Assembly (NCBI RefSeq): GCF_963675165.1
Contig: NC_087381.1
Coordinates: 5,519,378 to 5,583,377, forward strand
From: Halichondria panicea
Lineage: Eukaryota; Porifera; Demospongiae; Suberitida; Halichondriidae
Direction: 5' to 3'
Length of the DNA: 64,000 bases
The notes beneath the pieces are model-generated. The model did not search any database. It was not told the origin of the DNA and was given only the letters and a program-made list of their open reading frames with translations. The position numbers were made by a program, and so were the translations under genes. Shown piece after piece: positions 1 through 11,867 of the stretch. How positions within the stretch are numbered: the stretch's first letter is position 1; every line of letters starts with the position of its first letter.

Positions 1-298
1 CAAACAGTGGCTGTAATAAAGAGGTGATCTGCTAACACATGCAATGGAGACTTTGGGGCCCATTACATGTATAAACCTGGCTGTATTATAGAGGGTGACA
101 TGAAGTTTTTCTAGAGTGCTTGACCGTTATCGTGTATGCGAGCTATTGCATCTACATGTAGAATTGAATTGCCTCGTACAGTGAATACATGACAATGTGT
201 TGACAGCCACTGTTGGGTAGATCAACAGTGGCTGTAATAAAACCTTGCTAATACAGTAGGTCAAAACACATGCTGCAGAGAGACTTTGTGACCCCCCC

Positions 299-299
299 C

Positions 300-367
<68 letters not shown>
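299..367. repeat. (CA)n microsatellite ending at a CSDE1 splice acceptor
   Basis: A C-run followed by about 33 CA units runs almost directly into the acceptor CATGTACAG at 366-374, so the repeat occupies the place of the polypyrimidine tract. Bases 1-298 look intronic and hold a piece of a dispersed repeat (AGACTTTGGGG, CCTGGCTGTATTATAGAGGGTGAC) that recurs near 11480, 25570 and 63370. Confidence 0.85.
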
Positions 368-371
<4 letters not shown>

Positions 372-374
372 CAG

Positions 375-3300
375 GGTTCGTGTGCTATCGTACAGTGACA
401 CAGACCAGGTGGGGGACTTCACAATGCTCTCTGGGGACATAGTCAACTTCAGTCTGGCCATTGACAAGAGAGACGGCACAGAGAGAGCCACAGGTGTGAG
501 GCTACACCGCCTGGTTGAGGAGCAGAAGGACACATCTCAGAGGGAAACGGTGGGTTCATTGTCAGTGTAACAAATATTGTGCCAAGTTAATAACAAAACC
601 AGATCTTCACATATCTAGAGCCTGAACATTTGTAAGGCTTACAGAAAATAATGTACAGAATAGCATGTACATATACGTGTCTTTATCATAATTATCATTT
701 TGGTTGGATTGAAAGCAAGTACATGTACATGTATGTATATGGACTCTGTACATATTAATTTGTACTGTCTTCACATCATGTCGTTATTGCCTGCCTCCCC
801 TACAGGGTGTGGTGGCGGCACTAAGGGACGGGTTCGGGTTCATCAAGTGTGCTCAGAGGGACATGAGGATGTTCTTCCATTTCAACGAAGTCATTGATCT
901 CGTAAGTGTGCTAATAACAAGTTTCACCAGGTGTACGTACGTTGGAACACTGCTCCATCAATGCCTGTACATGGATACAAAGAGCTATGTGTACATGTGT
1001 ACAGCGCACTAAAATAGTGTACATGAATAGGCAAATAAGTAGCCTCAGTTGAAGGCGTAGCATTGACAACCAACTATCAATGGTGTCTTTACGTGAGGCC
1101 GTACCAAAATTATGCTTAGAGTGCCAAATTGTCTAGTCATTAAAAGATGCACTAGAACAAACCAGTAACACGTATTCTAGCTGTCCTATTAGTGTGTGTT
1201 CTCTCTACATTTCAGGACCACAAACTGGCTCAGTACGACGAAGTCGAGTTCTCTGTACAGAATGTGAGTGCACTCATGTGTATAAATGTACAACATTTTA
1301 GCCAGTATACATGTAGTACAGTACAAAGGTGGTCTTGGTTGAGGGATTGTGTTGCACTATTTGGGACCTGTGGGTTCCTGACCGTTGTATTGCAGTTGCC
1401 ATTAATTTTCCTTAAGAGTGGCCATTGAGAAGGTCACCACACTGTGTACTAGTCAGCTGCCCATCACTTGTCTGTGTTACTGCAGGACTACACAAATGAG
1501 AGACTCCATGCTGTCAGGATCAAGGTCATACCCCTGGGCACTGTAAAGTTTGAGGTAAATTTAGTACAGTTACATGTATGTAGAATCACATACTTTTGTA
1601 CATGCATATACATAGAACATGTAAGACAGTATGTACATGTGTAATCATAGTATTATGAGGAAAGTTATTTGGTGGAAGCTATATTGAGTGTTGGGCCACC
1701 CAAAAGTCTGTATGAACTTTTATTGATGAATGCAGAAGTTGGTCAGAGTGGCATTCCATAAAACAGGTCACCCTCTATACAGTGTACATGATTGTACAGC
1801 TTGTACACTGTACAGTTGTACTTGTATGTGCACATTTTGCAATACGTGTACAGCTGTTAATAGGCCCCCTAGCATGCATTTGTACCTGTTAGCAGCTGTT
1901 AGCTATAATTACAGCCAGTTTAATGGGCCTCAAAGTCTCTCCATAGCACGTGTTTCAAGTAGTGTTAGTAGACCACCTCTTTATTGCAGCCACTTCTTGG
2001 GGTACCCTCTATTAATAGCGTGTTTGTACCTTGCAGCTGTGTTCTAATGATGTGTACACTGGATCAGTGGAGGAAGAGCTGCCTGGAGATTGCCCTAGGA
2101 ACCAACCCAGCGTGCACAAGATACAGAGGTGGGTGGTGGGTGGTGTGAGGGAGTCCCTAGCAACCAACCCTGCTTATACTGTACGTGTACGTGTACTCGA
2201 AATCCATGGAAACACACTCTGAGGCCTTGTGTTCTTTTCTGCCCTTGCAACTATAATTTTAATTGAATCAAAGCTACAAAACCATTTAGCAGCTCTAAGG
2301 ACGTGGTGTGAATCTAAAAATTAAAACTAATATACATGTATGCATGTAGTTACTCTAAATCATCAAGTTTGCTATTGCTAGCAATTTTAATGTTCATAAC
2401 ATGTACAGCCAGCTTAAAGTACACATGACTTGTGCACGTATAAATTCTGTTGGTCATAAATGAACATAATAATTATTATACATAATTATGATATGACCCC
2501 CCCCCCCCCCCACACACACGCACAGTGAGGGTGACTCTGGGACTATTCGTTTCCTGGGTCCCACTGGTGATGTGGAGGTGGTCAAGTTCTACTGGTCCTC
2601 CGATCGTCTACAATTTGGGGATCAGGTGAGAGCTCGGGGCTTTAAATTAATTAGATATTTAAAAGATTGTTGATTTACACGGTTACTCATACTGGTGTAT
2701 GTACATGTGGCTGTTGAAGTCTACGTTTTGGAGAGATCATAATTATAAGTGCAACAAGACTAGTGGTACACATTAATTGTAGAAATTGAGAAATGGGTCC
2801 ATTTGTGGTTAAGTGCGACAAAGCACTGTCCTCTGTGGAGGGTACTTAATACCAGTACAGAGGGTATTTATCGGAGGTTCCACTACATGCAGTGATACGT
2901 CTAATTTCGAAGTGGTGGCTATAATTATTTCAATCCTCAATCAACAACCACATTTTTCGCTTTTACATGTATGTAGTAAACTAAGCCTAAGAGGTTTTTT
3001 TGTTGTCTAGAGGTGATTAGTACCAACCACCACCGACTAGTGTACTATACATGTATGTACATGTATAGTACTAAAAGGCCTCTGAATAATACTTATTAGT
3101 TTGTCCTTCTCTCAATACTATCTACTGCTGAACAACATCTGTTCCTCTCAGGTTGAGTTCCAGGTGGCCACTCGTAGCTACGACAACCTCGTGTTCGCCA
3201 CTGATGTGAGGGTGGTTCAGAAAGCCAAGGACATCAAGTTCAGGGTACGTACAGTGTGTGCTGGATCGTGTACATACAATGGATATGTAGCCTGGTACGT

Positions 3301-6300
3301 ATTGTATATTATAAGCACATGTGCTTGTAGGGTTATGTATAGGTGAGCTTATGATTATGATATTGCCTGGCGAACTGATCACTGAGCTCATTAGAGAACA
3401 ATCATTCAAGCATTGCGATGCTAAATGCCTCGGGGCATACATGTTTCATTGATACTATCAAGAGTTTATGATAGAGAGAGAGTATCGAACGTAGGCATAC
3501 TGTACATCAGATGTATGCGGAGAGTAACGTGACTTCCTGTATCTGTCACAAGCTTGGAATTTGCACACTGACCAATCCAAGCGTGGGTGATGTAATCTAT
3601 CAACCCATCCAAGTGTGGGTGATGTAATCTACTTTCTTGATAGATGACATCACCCACACTTGGATTGGTCAGTGTGCAAATTCCAAGCTTGTGACAGATA
3701 CAGGAAGTCACGTTACTCTCCGCATACATCTGATGTACAGTATGCCTACGTTCGACACTCTCTCTCTATCATAAACTCTGGGTACTATGGAGTGGTATGG
3801 AAGAGAACTTAAAGATGTGAGGGGAAAATGTTGTGTATACATGGTACCTGTAGGCTTTGCATGTATATAGTGTTATGGCTGGACCTTATTGTAGAATTCT
3901 GCCCGGATCTCATTTGAGTAACTATGCGCGTAATTTTCAGGAAGAAGTGTGGATGTATGATGTATTTATTGCGCATGAATTCAAGTGGCTCATGATGTCC
4001 ACTGCTGTACTAACTATAGCCTAAACAAACATGTAAGTGAAGCTACATGTATCAAGACCTCAAATTCTACTCTGTAGTTACTTACCAGATTCGTCCATGC
4101 TCTCTTTCTATTTAAGCTTCCTACCTAGGTATGATCCCCAGTCACTGTCCTGTCATTCAACAAGGCCAGTCTAGCTTCCCTAGAACCTCTCTGAGGTTGT
4201 ACTACGGAGATCTTGTAACATCGACAATTATCAAACGGTCACATTTCTTTCGACGATTCTAAAGCAAAAATAATATTAAAAATACCACGTGAAAAAGCAG
4301 CTCAATGCGCATGTGCATAGCTCCAACACAGTGTGCACAAATTATGTTTTGAACTTGATCGGTAGCCATCAGAGGAGGTTATGATTTCAGTGTAAAGTTC
4401 TAGCTTGTTTTGTTGCGTATCAGAGACTGAGAGCTGACTGTTTTGGACTTCCTGGCTCCTTGGGTGTATAGCTACCCGACATCCAAATATCCTCTTCATT
4501 CTGACGAATTATCAGTGCATAGAATGTTTGCTAGATTCCTGCCAGCCAGTATAATGCAAGCTACAGCACCGCTGATTATACTCTACCTTTACCCTATACT
4601 ATAGTCTAGCTAATCTCTCTCAACAGATACAGCTAGTCAGGCTCAGTACAGTCGGACATAGCAATAACTTTTTGCAGTTGTTCGGTATCTATGGTGACGG
4701 GATAAAAAACTTTAGGAATGTCACATGAATGATGACACATGTCCAACCTCCTCTGGGTAACCATGCCGACAATAAGTCAGTTAAAGCGAGGAAAGAGTTA
4801 AGAGATTCAATAATATTAGATATGGAGATATGACTATACAAAATAAATGAGAGACTATAATACCTGCTAATGACATTGTAAAAATATCTATGAAAAATAG
4901 TTTGGAAGCTTGAAAAGTCTCATGCTCTCAGCATCCTATCGTTTCTGCTAGTTCGTATCTTTGTGATGTCCCTCACACGCATTCGTTTCAGCATCTGAGT
5001 GATGGTATTCATACTTGTCTTTCTTACGATCCCTCACTCCACACACGACAATGATGATTAGACTACCACAGCATACAATGAGCAGGATCACCACAATTGG
5101 TACCACTATGGCAACAGTCAGATTGACTATAACTGCTACTTCAATCTTTTCCGTGGTGTCAATGGTGCTTGTAGTAGTGTCAATGGTGCTTGTAGTAGTG
5201 TCAATGGTGCTTATGGTAGTGTCAATGGTGCTTGTGGTAGTGTCAATGGTGCTTGTGGTAGTGTCAATGGTGTCAGTAGTTTCTTCTTCCTCTGGTAAAG
5301 GTCGATCTAGATCTGAGAAGAAAATACAAAGCAATGAAGTCGAGTGCACAGGGAAGCCACGTATATACCTATGTACATGTATTAAGGACTGCCTGAATAA
5401 ATTATTAATAATGACTACTTATTATTGACTCTTGCATGGTACCACATTTCCATAATTTTATTGGCAAAGAACAGCCCTTTCATAATAATTATACGTGGGG
5501 ATGGTGTGCATGGAACTATTTTTCATTGTGTAATGTGTGCTTACCATCGGTAGATACCATGAAACTGTTGGTATCGTTTACACTGACAATAGTTGTAAAC
5601 AAAGTGACATTAGCAACAGAACTGCAGTTGACAGCATTGTCTCCCAATGGAATAATGTTTATGACCTCAAAAGAATTGGATGTGGCTGAAACTTCAATTC
5701 TCCACTGATAAATGGCCTCATTTGGTGCTGTGATTTCTGTTGACGCGTACAAAACGACACCCCCTTCTTGTACGGTGAGATTAAATGACACACCACATTC
5801 GGAAATAGTGAATTTCCACCGAGCCTGCTCCCCACGTTCCAGTTCACCATTGTTGGTGGTGTTTCTTGGAACAGGTGTTGTAACTGGATTTTGTTTGAGA
5901 ATAGTAGTAATTAATTATTGTAGGCCTGCATACGTATATATATAAAGGCTACAATGTCATATATATATACAAATTATAGTGGTGCATGGGCCCTACGATA
6001 AAAATGGTATCAGTAATTACAATCATTAGCATGCACGGTATAGTACGTGCTAATAGTATAGGGTTGGATTTTAGTTGCAAATGAAAATGAATGGTTTACT
6101 TGTGTTGCAAATCTGTTCCTCTTGAGCACTCTGAACGCACGACAACTGTGAGAAGTCAACAGAATTGAAAATATGCTGCTGTTGACTGGCAATGGCTACC
6201 AAATCTTCTCTCCGAAATCTAGTCCCGACTCCGATTGCAAACACATTAATAGGTGGAGAGGCAGCCCTCAAATCAGCCGCAGCTTCAGCAACTGATGAAT

Positions 6301-9300
6301 AGCCACAGTCGTTAGTGTTTACTGTAGACTGCCCATCAGTTAATACCATGGCCACTCTAAACACACTGGGATCTGTACGACCTTCAAAACTCGGAGAAGT
6401 TTACAGAGAGCATCTGCATGGTATGTTGGTGTTTCCTCCATTATAAGGAATAGCTGCCACAGCATTTTCCAAAGATGTAGCGTTGCTGTGGGTGTCTAGA
6501 CGAAATTGCTCCTGGGCAGAGGTGCTAAATGTGATCACACCTACTCGATTATCATTTGGTCCGATTTTCAAGCTGTCCACATACTGTGCAGCAAACTGTC
6601 TCACTAGACTAAAATCATCACGCCCAACACTGCCAGATTCATCCAGGACCATCACAATATCGCTATTAACCCGACAGGCTGTGAATGATACAAAGACATG
6701 CTGTTGATTAAATTAACATAAAATTATAATGCCATACAACGCTTTCACTAAGACTGAATCTGTTTGGCAGTAATGCATGCACTTGCCAATAAATTTATGC
6801 ATGTACATGTATATCTTTCTCTTACGATTTTTGCTTGTCAAGAGGGTAACGTCTTCAATATATGTCTCCACAATGGTGTTACTGCTGTAGTGCGTACTCC
6901 AGTAAGCAGCCTGTCCTGGTACATCACACGGAATAGATTCTGTATCAGAAATGTTTAACAGAAACAGTCTCGCTGCTATTCCCGAATAAAGGGGAATCCT
7001 CAAATCCCTCCACTGCACACTCGGCCAATCAATGTTGAACGCCGTTCTTACGGCAACATTTTGTGTACTAGATCTATTTGTGTCTTGAGTGCTCAAAAAC
7101 TTATCTTCATCCACCTGCCATATGCCTCCATTGTAGCCAGGTCGATACGTATCCGTGTCAGTTTCATCTCTCGATTCAACAAAAGCGATTCGCCTGAGAA
7201 GTTGTCGATCAAAACCGAACATAGCTTGGATTCTATTTACTGCTGCTCTGACAACATCGGACCCGGATGCTTCTCTTTGCAAAGTCAAGTCCACTCCCTG
7301 AGCAGTCAGTAGAGGGAGTAATGCACTGAGAGTAATCAGCACACTGAAACTAGCAGTCTTCATTGATGGATTGATTGATTGTCAATAATGAGTTGATTAG
7401 GATTGTTAAAGTCACAATGATAGTTTGATAATAATTTTGGTCATAACTCGGTCCTTTTATAGCTCTTTAGGTTGAGTGGTGCATGCCTGTACCTTATGTG
7501 CACAAAAACTTTGATGTGCTGGTGTAAGATGCAGGCATGCATGCACTGAGGGTATGGTACTGGAAGCAAGGGGAGGGTAAGTACTGGTAGCGATTAAGGG
7601 GAGGGTATAGTGTACTGGTAGCAAGTAAGGAGAGGGTAGCACAGGAAATGACATACTGTGCATGGAAGTAAGGGTGCACATGCAGCGAGGAACGTACAAG
7701 ATATATTGTATAGCCAGGGTACCAAAATAATAATAATTAGCTTCCAAATGGGAGGATGCACATGTACTGTGACGTATAAGCTTACGAGTAATACGGTAGT
7801 GTGATCATACTTGCATGTGTATCCCAACTTCCCCCAAGCCTGAGATGTCATTCTACATGTATGTAATGAAACCTGAGTGTTGTATGAAATATACATGCAG
7901 GTATACAAGCTGGTGAGCTGCCTGCATGTATATTGCATACGACACGAATTTTATATCATAGCGATCTTTACCAAATTATGCCTCGAGGCTATACGTGACC
8001 GTGTAATGTTATAAAAATACGGTTAGGGACTGTATGAATTTCATTACTCGCTTGTTACCTTGACAACATGATGTTAAAGTGGTGGAGCTACCCACGCTCT
8101 GTATGAGTAATTGATAGCTAAGAACTTTTAATCACTCTAAATTTACTATGCGATCTGTTCCTCCCTCAGGGCTTTGTGGCTACTCTGAAGGACAGCTACG
8201 GATTTATAGAGTCCGAGGAGCACGACTGTGAACTGTTCTTTCCCTTCACGTGAGCAGGGCCGGGGTATTCGGTGTCAGGGTCGTGTTAGTGTTATGTTAG
8301 TGTCAGGGTCATATCAGTGTCAGGGTCAGGGTCATATTTATAGTGGGGCTCCTTCTCATGTGAAATAAATAGTGTGGAAATTCCACTACATGTAAATGCG
8401 TATATACATGTAGTGGAACTCCCCTTCTCTGATATTCATGTGCAGCGTACAGTACATGTACATGTATGTAGGGCCTCACTAAGGCCCTGTATGGAGGGCT
8501 GGCCACAGCTACATGTATTGCAATAACGAGTTTACATTTGCAGCAGTTTCATTACCATTTTGTATGCCATGGACATATTTTGTCAGAATCATTAGATTTT
8601 AACCAGTAACTTGTTCTAAGCTCTAACTATTCCATATGATACGTACATGCAGCTCCCTAAGAGCTACTGAATGCATACATGTACATGTATTATTTTAGTT
8701 TTGATTTTGAAAATTGGTCGATCCAAACTAAAAACTACAGTCAGTCAAAGATACAGCATATATGCGTCACTGGGATTGTAAGGCTGTAGTCATGGCTTGT
8801 TTACTTTTCTTCCTTTGTCACCTCCAGGTCATGCAACGGATTCTGCGACCCCCATGAGCTCAAGGTGATGGACGAGGTCGAGTACGGTATAGTACGCAAG
8901 AACAGCAAACTGTCGGCTGATGAGATCACCAAACTGCCCCAAGGCACTATTCAATCGGAGGTGAGGGTGTAGTGTTAAGGTTTTATTTAAAGGGAGGGGG
9001 CGCTAGTTAGGGCACATCTGGCTATAGCTGCCAATGCAAGCAATGTACATATACATGTATACAGTACATGTATACAGTACATGTATGTATGGTTTCTATT
9101 CTCCGTAAATGCCTAACTTTTAATGGACCACAACTTGCTGTTAGATCGGACCTTTTCAAACGTACGTGACAGATACAAGTGGCACCTGAGATAATTGTAC
9201 TCAGTCTAAAAACAGTAAAGCACCCACAAGGATTGCACATGTACAGCTACATGTACTCTTGCAAACAAAGGAGTCGAACAAGAAAGCGCCATTAGAAAGA

Positions 9301-11714
9301 AACACACTCAGAGCACTATGTGAAGTGCTAAACCCTCAGCTGTTTTGTTGGCATGACTAATAAGGAAAAAAGTGCATGTGCTTCCAAAACTCGCTTCCAC
9401 AATACAATTTGTTAGTACCTGAGAATGAACTGGATGTGCAAACATTTCCTGGAAAGGGGGTTGTCATGTATACAACGTGGAAGTGAATAATTATGTTAGG
9501 CCACTCCAAATGAGACTGTATAGTTCCCGTCCACCACTTGCATCCTGCCACTGCTAGTCATTTATCGGCACACAATAAGATTGCTTTCAAGCACATGCTG
9601 TTAAATTGGTGGTTCTTTAATGAAATTCATGGATGATGTCGCACGTTTATAATGATATTCACGATAATACTGCACCTCTGACAGGAAACTACAGTTTCAT
9701 TTGTAGTGACCTTATGGTGATGTTCAGGGGCGGGGGTTTAGAGAGTAGCAGAGGGTGCTCCAGCACCCCCTGACCTTGAAGAATTTAATCTCAAAATCAC
9801 GTGTGCGTGTTTCCTTTCCTTTTGCACCTACATTGTACCTACCTACTTGTTTTTCCTATACTGGTAGATCCGCCCCTGAATTGTTCCATTTTAATAAGAG
9901 GCACCGCAGTACATGTATTTTGATACATTCATTATTCTTTCCCCACATGTCCTGCAGGCTTTGAAGCAAGGACAGTACAATGGCGTCGTAGAGAAGCCAA
10001 TGAAGAGCACAGACAACGCTGTGAGCATTGTGTACAAATAATTATAGCTAGCACTAATGTGTGTACATTGTAGCTCTTGAACTAATGTTACATAGACCAT
10101 GTGTTCACCAATACGTATACGTAACTGCATGTCAGGAGGGCACTCCTGGTACTGTATATTACATGTATGTGCTTTTTCCTTATTATACGTGTATGCTTTT
10201 TCCTGGCAATGCTCTTGCTGCATAAATTATACCTGGTAGTACATTGTACGTAGATGCATGTAGGCATTGTACCAGTGCATACTGTACATACATGTACATG
10301 TACGTGTATACTTTAATACTTGTTCTCGGTATTGTCTGCACATCTACTTCACCCATCTCTCCCACCCTCCATAGCTTGACTATGAGGGCATTATCAAGCC
10401 TACTGGCGGAGATGGCCCCTCCCTTCCTCCTCAGCTGCCCTTCAGTGCCACGAGCCTCGCTGATCACAGAGTTGCACTAGCTCAGGGAGACACGGTACAT
10501 AACATGACTGTACATAATTGTATGTGCACTGTACTTGCACTGTTCTTACACAGTTTTTTTACATGTTTCTCTGTTAAAATTCTTAAGCGTATTATAAAAC
10601 CGTCTGGATTGTTACCGTATAGCGGGTAATTTTCGTGGGGTAAAAATTCGTTCAACTCGAGAAACGGTGGTTTTCGTGAGTAAAAATTTCGTTTAGTCTC
10701 GTTGTCTGCCTGCACTGCCTGCATTCCTACGTTCCGGTAAGCCACGCCTACGTTAAAATTCCGTGGAGGTCAGCTTGCCCACGAAAATAACGAATATTTT
10801 ACCCCACGAAAATTACCCGCTATACGGTAATACTTACATGACGAAACGTTTTAGTAGCTTTTAAAGACCAAACATGTACTGTACGTACATGTACAGTATC
10901 GTTGCTCTTAACCAAATCTATTTTCCCACTGTATAAGCACACATAGTCATATATATACATGTAACTGCATGCATGCTTGACGTTATTGAAAAACATGCAA
11001 ATATACACATGTACATTTGTACATGTATGGCAGTTCTCTGGTTATGGCCGGGGATTGTCAACCCTGTTTTGAGTAATTTCCACATCCTGCATAAAACAGT
11101 ACAATCTCATGTAATTAGATTGTTAATTTTAACACTCTGATCTAAAGCCCCTCCCATTTTCTCAGGTCCAGTTCCGGGTGGGGGTGTGTCCCCATTCCGA
11201 CACTATGCGGGCCGTCAATGTGCAGTCATGCAAGAAGTTCCTCAGGGGCACTGTGGAGACCATCAAGGGAGAGGTGCATACATGTTATAAACTAGAGACT
11301 ACCGCTAGACAACACGCGCTAATAAAGAGTGGATTGTGAGGATTGTACCAACAATCTGAGCACATCACTGTACATGTGACTAGTACAAGCAGCTATTCTG
11401 CTTATAAGATGTTGCCTACAGGTATTTTAGGGTTCGATTTTCGGTTAAAATGAGAACCTTGAAACACGTGTTGTTTTAGAGACTTTGGACGTAATAACCT
11501 GGCTGTTTTATAGAGGGTGCATGCTGCTTTTGGGGTGACCACAATAGACAGCATGATATGCCATGTGGGCCAACCATGCACGTGCCATGTTTTGTTTGGA
11601 ATAGTCTAACTGCATGCATGTGTACATGTACATGCATGTTTACTTATTGCACCACAATCATTTCTGCATACACACACGTATACATATACAACTGTACCAA
11701 CGTCCCCTCACACT

Positions 11715-11766
<52 letters not shown>

Positions 11767-11790
11767 CACACTCGCACACACACTCACACT

Positions 11791-11867
<77 letters not shown>

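Noticed and set aside
5015-5428. 137-codon plus-strand frame opposite the stalk of receptor copy 1
   Set aside because: Shadow of the 21-base repeat and transmembrane exon on the other strand.
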